Shown one piece after another: positions 38,504 to 51,841 of a DNA stretch of 64,000 bases. A program made the position numbers and the translations under genes. Position 1 is the first letter of the stretch, and every line of letters starts with the position of its first letter. A model generated the notes under the pieces. That model worked only from the letters and a program-made list of their open reading frames with translations, searched no databases and was not told the origin of the DNA. The DNA comes from Burhinus oedicnemus (Eukaryota > Chordata > Aves > Charadriiformes > Burhinidae), in the NCBI GenBank assembly GCA_008921705.1, contig VFFE01007215.1, positions 4,046,026 through 4,110,025 of the forward strand. Reading direction: 5' to 3'.

Positions 38504-41500
38504 TTTTCAAAGATAACAAAAGTTCCATCTTAAATGTCCTGACAAAGGGGAACACAGAAAGAAAAGCACACAAACAGGGAAGTACACCTTTCTACAGAAA
38601 ACATGTCTGTCACTACGCAGGCTAGGTGCTTGGGTGCTAGAAGCTGTGTACACCCAGGGTAACGCACTCTAACCTTTTTGGATTTGAATTTTGGAGTTGC
38701 AGCATCATATTGAGCAAGCTTGTTCACTTCCTCTTCTAGAACAACTTCAGGTCTCTCCACCCGGCAATGTCAAACATGGCATAACCCACCTCTGGTCTTC
38801 AAAGACGGAGGAAGTCGGTTTCAGTCCACAGGCAGGAATAGCATTTACTGGGAAAAAAATCAAGTCACTTTTTTTCCAGCTGATTAAGCTACATTTCAGG
38901 CTTCTGTAGTCAGACTCCCTGGCCAAGGAAATGAATTTTAGTTTTCTTACATCGTGTTCAAGAATGTAAACATTTCTTTATGCTGGGTCCTATCAGTGCA
39001 GTATGTAATTAGATCACTGTCTGGGGTGTTTAGTTGTCTTTCCAACAAAGCTTTGGAGAGGAGCCTTAGGAATTGTGTCCATCTGCTTGAGTGAGTCATA
39101 CAAAATAGATCAGAAGTCCTCCCTAGACCTCACTGAGTTTTGTCACTGGGGGAAAAAGAGGCCAAGATTTCACATTGGTCTTTTGTTTAGTGGTTTATAA
39201 AGTTTAATTTGTTACCCAAAGTTGTTTTATTTGATAATTAATTTAATATTTCCCTTTCATGTTGACTTTGAATGTAGATTTGAGTTTCAAGCGTCTTGAA
39301 GCACTTTTGAGAAAAACAAATTCACTGTTTTTCATAGGTGTGTGACGTGGCCATAAATCCCATCCATACATGGCCAGAAACCTTTATTTTATCAATACAA
39401 TTCTTAGTGAGCATTACAAACAAAAGCTGAAAATCTGTATCAGCAATACTCATACCAAGACTGGTCACAAGTTTATTCCAGACTACCATAATTTGAAATG
39501 AAAATCTTAAAAATTATTTTACAAGAGAAAACTTGAAAGTAGTGAACATACAAATAAAGATAATAGTGCGTGGTGGTAGTAGGTGTTTAGAACATACCAC
39601 GTTGGTGCCTAGTTTTCAATTATTCTAAACATTAAAGTGTACTTTCTGTTACATTTTGATATATGTTGCCTTTTTCTACTACATGACTGACAACAGCTAA
39701 TTATCAAACACAAAATGCTGCAACTTTTCTTGCCAGGGCTGTTTAATATCTCTTTTATTGACTAATTTGAGCCCAATTGTTTCCAGCCCAAATTTAAGCC
39801 CAAGTGTTTACAGCAGTATTTCATTGTCAACAAATTTATTAAAAGATTAAGGATTTTTTTTTTAACTTTGTTTTTTAACCTACTATGTAATTTAAGAAAA
39901 AAAATTGAATATATTACAAGAAATGCCTCAGCTTTTCTCACTTGGAAATTACCCAGGCAACTTTCTCCCCTTGTTACTCTCATATGTGCATGCTCATACG
40001 AGTGTGAACACCACTACCCCTAGTTTCTCTGCAGAAACATGCTGTATGTGTATGAATATTGTATACAAAGGAAATAAAAATCAAATATTAGAGTAAGTCC
40101 TTGGACTTGTCTAGAAAAAAAATAAAAGGTAAGCTAAACTATCCTTGGAGCCTACAATTTCATGTTCAAACAATAAAAGTCAAGCTACACAATTATTAAA
40201 ACAAGATTCTGAAAAATATTGTATGCATCTTTTAATATTTATAAGTATTTTATGAATAGGTGATGTAAGATATATAAATTTTGCAAAGCAACTGAGTCCA
40301 CCTCTCAAAGTAACATTTTTCTACCATTTAAAAAAATATTTTATTGCTTTGGTACCAAACAGGCTGTGATTTTTTTTACTTCAAAATTACTCTTCCATCA
40401 CTTCATAATATTAAATTTCTCTTAATGAACTTTTCAAAAATCAGTGATGGATATTAATTTTATGCCAAAAGCCTACGCTTTAATTTCATCAGACAGAAAT
40501 GTGAGTTAGTCTAGACTCTTTCCCAAAGTTTGAGCCAGCCATTATAATGATAAAAAAGGAAAAGCAGAGCCGAATTTTGTGTCTTCCAGCATGGCATCTT
40601 CATGTCAGGCGTATCCAGTCCAAATTAATTTGTGTTAGGGAAGTTACACGTTCTCAGTATAACATAATTCACATTACCTTTTCCGTCTTATAGGAGTATT
40701 TTTGAAAAAGTTCTTCATCTGTACCTATAACCAAGTGTGGAGACCAAGAATAGATCCCTGCCACAAACCATTCTACCTCAAAGAGATTTTGTCCTAAGCA
40801 AGTCCAGCTTTATCTACATTACCTTTTTTTTAAAAAAAAAAAAAAACAAAACACAAAAAACACAAAAAACCAACAAACCCTAAAGCACTCAATTATCGTA
40901 AAATGTTGTCCCACCTGCGTAACCTTTATTCTTGTTTTTCCTGGCCACCACACACCTTTGATTCCAGTGATGATAACTCCTTCCCTTTCTGTCATCTGTC
41001 CCTTTGATAGCATTTTTTACATTTTGCACCAACAGTTCTTGTCTCTCCAAACTTCCTATGTCGGCATTCAAGTCTTTCAGTTGCTTTCTTATCGACCTCA
41101 TCCTTGCTTAGGCAATCCTTTCTCTAACTGCATTGCCTTCCTGCATACTGCTTCCCAGCATGCTGCTTCAAGGTGTTTAAATGAGCAGATTCTTTTTCTC
41201 CTTTATCTGATTTTGTAGTCCCATTCACCTTGGTTTCCTTTGTCCGTATTTTAACACCAGATAAGCAGGTGCTTAACACTTTTGAGCTTCATCTACAAGG
41301 AACCAATGCCGCCTTGCACCAATCTAATAGAGACTTTGAACACCCTCCAAAATTTTTCATTCATTGCAGCTGGTCCGTAGCTTAACTAACTCTTGGGCCA
41401 GCTGAACACCTCTCCATTACAATATGGAGTTAGCTGTCCTGTAAGGTGAAAGGACTGTAGGATACACGACTGTTGTGAAAGCACTGCTTTATGAGAGCTA

Positions 41501-42764
41501 CAGACTACAAGTGGAACTGCGACTGTATGTGCTATCTACATTTACATGTGAAATTATGGAGCTGGGGTTCTAAAAAAACTGCACCAGATCTGTAGTCTCA
41601 GTTTCCCCTGAATCATTTATGTTTCTTTGAATATCTTGCTAGTGAAATTGTTATTTTTTCAGAAGTTCATCTTTTCTATGTGTTATCAGAAAATTAATGT
41701 TTAAATGTTATTTTTAAGCTATACTCTGTAAAGTGTTTAAAATACTAACAGTATTATTTTTGTCTCACTGCATATCCTGATTGCTCTGTGGTTGTTTAAA
41801 TAACAGAAATAGAAATCCATTAAGCAATATTTTATTGGGGGAAAAAAAACCCCAACAGATACACTTATATGTCTGCTTCTGCATGAAATGGCACAGTTTA
41901 GGATGAAATAGTTTTGCACCTCCATATTTTTGTCAGAAACCTTGCGAGATGGGGGTAGTTTAATTTTTGATACATACACTGAACTGACTGAAGATATTAT
42001 TTCCATTTTATCCATTGATTTGGAAAAAAAAAAAGCAAAGCAAAAAACGCACTTAAAAATTGACAGCAAATATATTTATCAACAAGAAAGAGCAAAACCT
42101 GCTGGGAATATAGCAGTACCATGAAACAAATATGTGGTGAGCTTCTTCAGTCTAAAATTAACAGGGACTAAATAAACAGCTTTAGAGTATTTAAAATGTA
42201 CCCTGACTGCCAAGGCTTAGCTGTTGAATTAAACCTATTGCTGAGCCAGCCTTGTCCTGTATGTATATATACTATGCTAATTATAAAATAACAACCTGGA
42301 TTTTCAAGGCAACGTCAGTGTGACTCTCTAACTGTGGTCACTGCCTTAAGTAGGTAAATATCATTGACATGAATAAAGTGGATATCTACACTCTAATTAG
42401 AGACATTGCTGGCCAGTGTCTGGCCCCAGACGAGGAGCAAAGAGACCTGTGCTCTCTTTGTGCCTCTGCTACTGACCTGAAGTTTGACCTCAGCTATTTC
42501 ACCCCAATGTTTCTACTTTTTTAACACTATTTTCTCCTGTGCTATTTTGGACTATCAGTACTTTAGAGCGTATATGCAGAGCTAAAGGGTGTTGATAATA
42601 ACCTTAAATTTTGAGAAACACTGATTTTATCATTTCTATTAAAGCTGGTTAGAAATGTTTTGATCGAACAGTTTTTATTGAAAGTGAATCTGGTCAGAAT
42701 AATTTCATTTAAAATTAGCTGAATACAATAAAAATAAGCAATTGGTCTGAATTTGACCAAAGCT

Positions 42765-42813
42765 AAATGAAAAATATTCCCAGGAAAATAAAATGAAAAA
42801 AATTCCCAGGAAA
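42765..42813 (+). repeat. Two-copy tandem repeat, 26-base period
   Basis: A 23-base phrase containing TTCCCAGGAAA occurs at 42765-42787 and again at 42791-42813 with one mismatch. Each copy includes TTCCCAGGAA, a STAT-like dyad (TTCN4GAA). This suggests two spaced STAT-type half-palindromes, but function is not shown. Confidence 0.75.
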
Positions 42814-44359
42814 CTGGAAGCTGTGTTTCCCAAATCCACTTATTCCTGACGGGCTGCCTCTAAATATGGGATCTACTTGGCAGAAAGACTGATAGATCCG
42901 TTTAAGTTTTGCGCAAACTGGATCTGCTTTAGAAACTAAGGACAAATAAGTCTCACTACAAATCAAGTACATTCAGTTGGCTAACTGAAAAAAAAAGAAG
43001 GAAAAAAAAAGGAAAAGAAAAGAAAACTAGACATCTAAAATCAGCTCACAGTTTAAAAGAATTCTGGACTTAGTTCAGTAGTCAGGTTTAGGAGTTGTGC
43101 CATTCTGTCAGTAAATATATGATAATGAAATAATGATATTATAAAGAAGAGTGACCAAACCTTTGGCGTACTTCTGTCAATAGATCTATGCCAATTTATA
43201 GCTTCTGATGGTTGAGCCTGGCGTTTTAATCTAGCCATTGTCAATTCCAATGCTATTTTTATTAATCATACCAGTGATGTCTGAATAAGTAACTCTGGAG
43301 AAATTGGATTTAGAAGGTTTGTATTAAAGAATAAAGTGTACAAGTACAAACTGATGAACAGAAAGATATATATTGGTTCTTTTTAGGTAATACGTATTGC
43401 TCCATATGCCTTCAAGGTATCTGTTGAGCAATTTAGCTGTGTTTTCTGGCAGCTGTCACTAGTATCATCCATCAGAACAAGAGCCCTGGCCGACAACTCT
43501 TTGCTGAGATGGTAAAGGGATGTGGATTTTAATTCTGGGCGGTTTTATGTGACAGACAGTGTGACAGATGAATGCCAGAAAAGCCCGGGACCATGATAGA
43601 ATTTGTGCAATTTCAAGTAAATAATTGGACAATTTTTCATGTAAAAGCAACAGCTGGACTGTTGCTGTAGCTTGTGCACAGAATTGTTCCCAAGTTTAGT
43701 GTCCTGTTTTACCACAGCTCTTCAAGCAAATCATCACAGTTGGAATTGAGAGAGAATTCAGGGATTGCAGACACTGGAGTTCTGTGAGGAGCCCTGAGAT
43801 CTGAGATTTGCTGGACCATCTTCTCTCTTTGCTTCCTCTTGGCGTCTTTTTGTGTTACATACAATGAAGCACCTAGATAATAGGTGCAAGAAAGCATACT
43901 TCTATCACCAAAAAACAGGATGTGAGGATGAAAGGGAGGGGAGAATAATTACTTGCCTGCAAACACATCTGTAATTTCCTTGAAGAAGAAGGGAGAGAAT
44001 CATTATGGGAGAGCTAGCAGCATCCACCCCTGACAGAGGTATCTTCCCCTGTGCCAAACTGGGAGCTACGGTCCTTCATCTTCCTTTAGCTGCCTGACAT
44101 TTTTTTCCCCTCTGCTAGATACTGTGCTTTCTGTCCTCCCACTCAGTTCTTTAGCTGCCAGGTTCAAAATCAAACAGGTTTACTTAGGAATCTAATAAAT
44201 AGGTCTTTGTTAACCCAATTTACTTTGACTTGATTACAATAAACTCTAAACTCCAAAGCAGATTAGGAAGCATCCACACGAGCGACTTGATAGGTTGGAG
44301 GAAGCGGTGAGGATAATGACATATAACTGCAAGGGCATTTTCATTTGCATCAATATATT

Positions 44360-44383
44360 AAAAAAAAAAGAAGAAGAAGAAGA
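44360..44383 (+). repeat. Poly-A and (AAG) simple repeat
   Basis: An A10 run is followed by four to five AAG units. A simple repeat. Confidence 0.9.
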
Positions 44384-46533
44384 TACTGTGCTTCAACAGC
44401 TTCTCACAGGCTCCTTTTAAAACCAGGGAAGCTGTTGCTGTTGCTGACCATACCCTGTTTGAGCCCATTAAGAAGGTGGCTGTTTGCATAGACACAAAAT
44501 GTTTTAGCTGAATGGGGCAGACATAGATTGCACTTTCACCCAGAAAGAAGAGATTTCAACACACCTGGAGATTCTCTGCAAGTGAATTTTACATCTCCAA
44601 AAAGAAATAATTGAAGCCATCACTGGTCTGGTATCAGCTGGAGTACAGCACGGATAGCCTCAGGCTCTGATTTCTATACTTAGAATTTAAAACTAGAAAA
44701 TTGCTGAGTTTCAGACTGTACCATCTCCTAAGGTTTCCATTGTTCCAGCATGAGACAGTTTGGGGATTACTGATGGCCTTTGCCAGCGAATGCAGCAGCG
44801 GGGACCCTCCTCTAACACTCAGAAATCCAAGAAGTTTACATGGTTCTGTCACACGCTGATTTTATTTGAAGTCTTTACAAGAAAAAGTTACATGTCCCTG
44901 CTGAAAATTTGTAAGAATATTTTCCCCACCCCTGTAAGTCTTTGATAAGTTATCAAGATAGGAATGTTACACTTTATGGCACTGTATTAAACACACAACT
45001 TTGTTTAGTTTAATCTCCTCTCCTAGAAGTATTGGGTATCTAAAGATGCCTTGAATAAAAAGAAGTATTTCACCTTGAAAATGAAAAAAGGTGCTAAAAA
45101 ATAGTGGGGAAAAAAAGGCGAAAAGAAGGACCAGAATGCCTAGTGCTTTCAGCTGTCCAATTTAAGAAGGACTAATTTTCAGAAATGCTGATCACTCGTA
45201 CTGAAAAGACAGATAAACACAGCTAACATTTCTGAAAATCTTAACCTACTGTATAAATTTAATTATTTCCTCATGAATATTAGATGCAGAGTTTATAATA
45301 ATGTTTTTGCTTTTATCATAACAAACAATTGGAATTTATCTTGTTGAAAGCATTGTCTTGTATCTCTCTTGAACTGAATTTAAATTAATGAAGCTCTTAT
45401 AAGAATAGCTGTAACAGAAATCAATTAAACCAAAATGAAAGACATTTTTAAAATAGTCAGGATGTTTGGGTCTTCCTTTGAAATCATCGATATTTTAATA
45501 AAAAATCAATATGTGTTTAAAATACCCGATGTGCTGATTTATTCCATGCAGAAAATATGCTGCAACATATTCTGAATTATTATAAGTAGGTAAAAACTGG
45601 AATTTCTGTCAGGTTAGAAACTGCATTTTCTGATTTTCATCCTGAATTAAAATGGTAAAAATAGCAGGAGAGGTATTATTTCCACAGAACAGAAAATTCC
45701 ATTTCAGATATCTACAACCTGTAGGTCTGCAGAAATGAAGCTGCCTCCCTTTATAATACAGTGATAAAAAAGGATGTGTATTTAGGTTGTTTTTTTCTAG
45801 TTTGTATACAAAGACTCTGTATGATCTATAAGAAGATTTCTGAGATGCGGTGACAGACAGAAAGGAAACAGCCTGGTCAATGCGTTTGGGATGGTTGTTG
45901 TGGAGGGAAGGAAATAGTTTCTATCTGGGGAGTGTACCCAGCACGAAGAAGGTGTTGGGGGATGTGAGAGCAGGGGAGGAAAGAGCAGGACCGGGAGCTG
46001 GATTCTCAGGGCGGCAGGAACAAGGAGCCTTTGCTATGGCTGTCTATTGCTGTGCAACCCAGGAAGCCACAGGAAGCTGCTGAACTAGAAAATAATAGTG
46101 GAGGGACTAACTAACTCACCCTTCAAGGACAAAATCAAGAGAGGTGTGTTTTTCAAACCTTTTTAATACATCTTTCCACCACATTTCCTATTTAAACCAA
46201 CACCTTGTTCTGTTTTATTGCTTTAGTGTTCTGATGAATGCGTTTTGATATCCTTTGGCACATTTGCTTAAAAAAAGGAAAAAAATGTGTGAACAGTTGG
46301 TGGTTGAGCAGGTGGCCAGGGCTACTCTGCTAAACTGTTTTTCCCGAGATGCACTGAGTCCTCATCCTCATCACCCCTCTGAGACATCATGGCAAATCAC
46401 ACCAGCACCAAGTAATGCTGAAGTGACCTGAGCTAAAAAGTAATAATGGCAATTAAACTCCAAATTCTAACTTTGCACTCCTCAAACTCAGTAAATGGAA
46501 AGTTTTCCATATGAAACTGTTCAGTACATTCAA

Positions 46534-46616
46534 TCCTTCCTCTCTCTCCTTCCCCGCCCCTCATCTTTCCTTCGATTTTTCTCTCCTTCTTCCTCTCCCT
46601 CCTTTCTCTCTTTCTC
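46534..46616 (+). repeat. Homopyrimidine tract
   Basis: Of 83 bases only four are purines, and the last 41 (46576-46616) are all C or T. Long polypyrimidine/polypurine tracts can form triplex (H-DNA) structures and also mimic splice-acceptor tracts. The first AG after it is 46,663-46,664 (TGCAG), with no coding signal beyond. Confidence 0.85.
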
Positions 46617-49600
46617 AAACACTATCTATACTATAAGTCATTTGTTCCCATTCTTGCCTGCAGAATGTCCTGTTATGGCTGCAGTGACGGTGCCCTTTGA
46701 AACAACTCCAAGTACTCCCTCCTGGATACCAGGAATCCATTATAAACAACCCCATAAAGTGTGAGCACAGAGTGGTGTCTTGCTCAAGAGGCTGCCTCAC
46801 CTGTGAGAAAATCCCACATACATGATTGCTCTTGGTAACGATGGTTCTTTCTGTACCTTTGGAAATGGAGAAAGGAAAAATTAAAATATTAGCTTTTTGA
46901 AAGATAGAGCTCTTATATGGACACTAGCTAATCTACTTGATGTATCATAGCCTAAAAAGTCTGTACAAAGAAAGCAAGTAACTGAAAAACAAAAAAGCCT
47001 TCTCAAGGTTGTGCATTTCTGATTTACTGGTGTAGAGGTATATAGTTATAACTGAGAATATATGAGAGATCTGTTCAGATAATTTAGTTTGGCAAAGAAA
47101 ACCACCTCCCTAAACTATGCTTTAGGCTGGACCTCAACATCTGTGATCTATCCTAGCTCTTAGTACTTTTTTAATAAAAGTTTGGGACCACTAGAATTTT
47201 ATGAGAATTTATAAGGCTAATTCTTGTGATGAGCTTCTCGACCATGCAGTACCCTATATAGCAACAACTCTGCTAGTACCTTCAGTGTGCAGAGGAGTAT
47301 CACAGAATTGTACCAATCATCTTTTAATTTCTGCCAGGGCTATGACAGAAGTGGGAGGTTTCCATTTGATGGCAGAGAGGTCAGCAATGTGTTGGGTTTT
47401 TTATATTTTTTCCCCCAGTTACTTAAAGTCTCTTTCAGTATGAATAACACTCAGTACAGTTGTCAGAAATTCAGCATATGCCAGAAGGTTTGAGATAACT
47501 GAGCAAATGGGCAAACACCAAAGGGCTCACACTCAAGAGCAGCCTACAGCCATCCCATTTAGCGTGAACTTTGTTAGCTGACGCCGAGTTGCTTGCTGCC
47601 AGAGCAGTAAATGGCCACTGGGAGAATGGTAGCCATTACCAATAAAATGACAGTCTTAGCAGTAGCAGCATCCGTGAAGTCTGTGCATTCCAACAACGTA
47701 TTATTTTATTCATATATTTATAAATGGATATCTCCTAGATAATTTTTTTCTGTGGAATTTGGGGCTTTGCAACATTGTCACTCACCTACAGGAACAGAAA
47801 GAAATAACTGTTTGAGAAGTGTCTATGGCTGAATGGCTCAGAATGCAAACAGGGTCACCTGCAAAGTTGACTGTTAGATTTGCCACGCTCATACGCACAT
47901 ACCTTTTGACACTGATGTACCTATAAGGGCAGTTCTCTTCTTATCATCCATGACTTTTTCAGATCATGTATCATTCTACTGCTCACCATAACTAAAACCA
48001 GATAAAACACAGTCACCAACAAAATTCAACTGGCTATTATAAAGAAATGAAAGTCGGTTAATGAACTGTAACATTAAATAAACACAGTTCTTTCCTGGTC
48101 ATAAAAAGGGTGCAAATAATAAGTTCATATACTTCAGAGTTTTAGTGGGAGACACTTATTTTCAAAAATGATTTGATCTTTGTCTAAATACATTCTAAAA
48201 TACAGCTACAAATTTACTAAAGTTCAGGTTACTGACAGCTTCAGAACCACTCAGGAAGGAGTAATTCAGTAGCATTCAGGTTGGATAACTTTACTCAGCT
48301 AATGTCAAGGTCATATTCATAACATGGGATATGGTATTTCTCTTGGCTTCTCTTTCTTTTCTTCTGAAAGAAGTCTTAAGTTTCTTAGAGAAAGGAAAAC
48401 ACCTTATTAGTTTTTTTCATAACACTAAGTAGCTTGTTGCTTTCCTTTTGTTCTCAGATGTTGACAGCTTTCACTTTATTGTGCATAAGCAATGCCACCT
48501 TTTTGTTTTCAGGAGTGGAAGTCAGGAGGAGAAAACTCAGCAGCGGCGGCAGGACAGTGCTGGCACCCAGTGGCTCAGGATCTTCTTGTCTCAGCATCCC
48601 TCTTTACTTGCTTTGCTAAGATAAATTTAAAGTCCATCCACCTTTGTAATTTAGCTACCACAGGTGCTTTCAAGCAGGTCCATAAGTATATTTCTGCAGG
48701 AATAAGGTTACCACAGGAAAGTGATTTCCAGTAGAAAATATCCTTTTTTTTTAAATTCCCTCAGGGGCCAGGGAGAGCAAAGAAAATATTGCATGTCCCG
48801 GTGACTGACTTTAGAAACCTGCTTCTTCTGTTCTTGCCCTGTACAGTACCTGTGCCAGCACTTGATGTGTCTTCTTCATAGGTCCACAGGAGACAGACAG
48901 ATGCAGTTAAACTTGTATAAACTGATTGGCAAAGGTTAAGAAGATTGAACCAAGCTTGCTATTGCATCACAACCAAGAGTCTGTTCCTTTTCCCATGGAT
49001 CAGCTGCTGTGAAAAGCAGCTGATAGGCTTTGCAGTGGCTGACAATATTTTCTATTGACAGTTCCTAAGTTTTCCCTTTTTGTGCTCTTCACCAGCAGTA
49101 TTTGAACCCCCTGATATGCAGCATTTACCTTGCCGGAGAACCATCATTGCCTGCTGGGATACTCTTATTACAGCCTTCCCAACCCCACCTGGGATTTTAC
49201 AGCTTGAATTCTACTCATCCAGTCTAACCACAGATTTAAATAGAAAGAGAAATGTAATGAAATCAAAAGGCACCCTTACAGTTGTGGCACCAGCATCCCT
49301 TAAAGTGACAAGCTTTAACAAATCAATTTTTCAAAAGGGTGTGAGGGCACGGCTTTTAACCTCTGATCCACAGATCCTGAAGACTAAATTGGCTATGGAC
49401 CACAAGGTCCACTAAAGCTGACTGACTATGGGCTTACAATTAATGTAATACCTCCCCATAAAAATAATTAAGGATTCTCAAATGAAAATATAAGTTGAAA
49501 ACAGCTGGTGCAAGGTAATATTTCAGTGTTTGCTTTAGATCTGCTGATCTGACTGGAAACATGCTGCACCTGGAGCCTTTTGTAATACAAAGAAAGTGCG

Positions 49601-49967
49601 AAATCTTTCTGTAGCTCTCCCTCTCTTCTTTCCCCCAACATTTTCTGAGCAAGAGTCCACTGCCCCATACCACTTTTCCAATGTTTTGTTCCTAAGTATT
49701 TGTCTCACATCATTCTGGACCCATTTAACTACCTATTCAATCGTTAGTGATGTTTTCAGAACAGTGTTTATTGGTGACATTAATCCAAAAGTATGCAGCA
49801 GCTTCCCAGCCAGTTACCTGGGAATTCCATTCTCTGGGATCATCCATATGGCTCCTGAAGGAAGATCAGCTTTATGCCTTCAAGCCCAGGGGACAGCACC
49901 ATGTGCAGGTGGATGGGCATGGGGAATAAGGCAAAGCAGTGGTGCCATCTCCTGAACTCCCTCCAGC

Positions 49968-50001
49968 GAGGGGAGCACTGACGGAGCACTGTGCTCCCCT
50001 C
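49968..50001. repeat. Inverted repeat with two alternative hairpins
   Basis: GAGGGGAGCAC (49968-49978) and GTGCTCCCCTC (49991-50001) are exact reverse complements around a 12-base loop. Inside the loop, GGAGCAC (49983-49989) can instead pair with GTGCTCC (49991-49997) around one base. Only one of the two stems can form at a time. GC-rich arms make either stem stable in RNA or single-stranded DNA. Confidence 0.75.
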
Positions 50002-51841
50002 ATGGGGATCCACTGGATCTGGTGAAGCCTCCACCTTGCACACCCTGCTCCTAAACTTCGGAAGCCAAGCACAAGGACTGGAAAGGTAGCAAAATACAGC
50101 CACTAGCCTCCAAACGAGAACTGGAAAATAAGAGTTAATATTGTAGTTCTCAGAGAATAGTGAAACAGATGTTCCACTTTTTGCAGAGATGGTCACAGAG
50201 CTGTTGTCTTAGTGTGACACACAGAAGACTCTTATCTTTAATTTGTACCTCATTTACCTTCCAGAGAATGAGTAGGATACTGTAATTATTGGTCAGCATG
50301 CATCTAAAGCTTTTGTGCTTCAACAGCCACTGAGTGTTGGTTGTTATTACAGCTTGTTATACTTTCATTCTTTGGAAAGTTTTCACAGATGGATAAATAA
50401 GCGTCACAAGTACAGGAGTCCCTGGACAACTGTAAGGATCTCTTCACAATCTGTGGAACCAGCCATGTCACAGGGTTCACTTCTGGAGAATGACAACATT
50501 TTCACTTAAGCTGTGCAGAGAATTTTCAGTCTGTGTACTGGAACACTGTTAATTGTTTGCACAGTTAATTAAACTATGGGTGAGGTATTCTGTTAAATAT
50601 CCATGTGTAATGCACATATTGACTGTTTCAAGGTGAATACTTTTCTAAATCATGAGTTATTGAATGTTGACTCACTGTGGTCCATTTTCTCTAATTGGCT
50701 TGAAGCTTCTCTCTATTGCTTGTTATGATAGAAAGTGTTTTTTTTCCCACTAAAAACATTACTGTCTCTAAATATGAACATCAATGGGTGTTTTGAGAAT
50801 CATTGTGCAAGAAAGAGACTCTCCTGAGTACACATTTAAGTTGGTAATTGGCTGGTGTTCACCTTCTCTCTGTGTTAAAGAGCCCTTGGGCCTGTGGATG
50901 AAAGCCTGGCAGTCTCTAGTGTACCTGTCAATCATGTTGTAAAAATGCAGCAGAGGACTATGTCGCTCATGGGGTCACAACATTGCTTTCTTCCAGGACT
51001 CTGACTATGTACAAAAAGGCTTAAGAAAGCTTTTTTCTATATGAAATGACAACCAAATTATATTTTGTTTGGTAAACATCTGCAAGCTCTGCAAGAATTC
51101 TCACTGTATAGCACTAGTCATAAAGTTTAATAAGTTATCCTGGCTTCATGTGATGTGATAAATGCTCAGTGATTCCTCAGTCACTTGCAAAACTTGTCAT
51201 TCCATTCAAAGCCACCATTCAAAATATCCTTCATATCATAGCATGCATTCAGAGACACATTGATGAGGAAAACTAGCTCTCAGATGATATTTCCTAACTC
51301 ATTATAAGTTCAGAAAGAGTTACATATTTGCAGAAATTAATTCAATTCTGTAGCTTCATAAAATCTCTCGATAGTTCAGGCTATGGTTTGAGCTACATAT
51401 TTAAAGCAAAATCAGGGAACTTTTTGGTCGATACTGGATGTCTGTTTATTTCTATATGACTCTGTCCATTGGTCAACATCAGATGTAGGATCATATATTG
51501 GACACCCATTTTTAGCTGAAACAACTGAAGAAGAGACCTCTTTAGCTTTAAGGGATTTTATCTTGAGTTGTAATAACAGAAGTAGTGAGTTTCAAACCCC
51601 AATAGCAATGCAAGAGACACAATTCTATAAAAACTGATTCCACTTTATTTCAATGGCTTTTTTCCCAGCAGCATGAAAAAAAGTTTTCCTCTGTGAATTT
51701 AAGTAGCATTTAGAGCATTTAAACCTATCTATTGAATGATAATTGCTGCATTCAAAATTCATGCTCTCTTCATCACACATTAGCAATAAATGAGAAAGAA
51801 AAGTGTTTGGAAAAGAACAGATATTGCTGGGTACCACTTGA

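Larger units (their letters stand above)
38504..46533. other. Long unique non-coding stretch
   Basis: No gene or dated transposon was recognised. Local items: an A-rich tract at 40828-40870, a two-copy 26-base-period repeat at 42765-42813, an A/AAG simple repeat at 44360-44383, and a purine-rich, GC-richer patch at 45845-46085. The patch resembles no repeat I can name and has a short open frame. Confidence 0.55.

Noticed and set aside
45850..46083. Purine-rich, GC-richer patch with a 77-codon frame
   Set aside because: The frame is short, and no repeat family or protein could be recognised. Noted only as a composition change.
49596..49955. Overlapping open frames of 60-119 codons on both strands at 49.4-50.2 kb
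   Set aside because: Open frames on several frames at once reflect slightly higher GC in this patch, not coding. None resembles a known protein.
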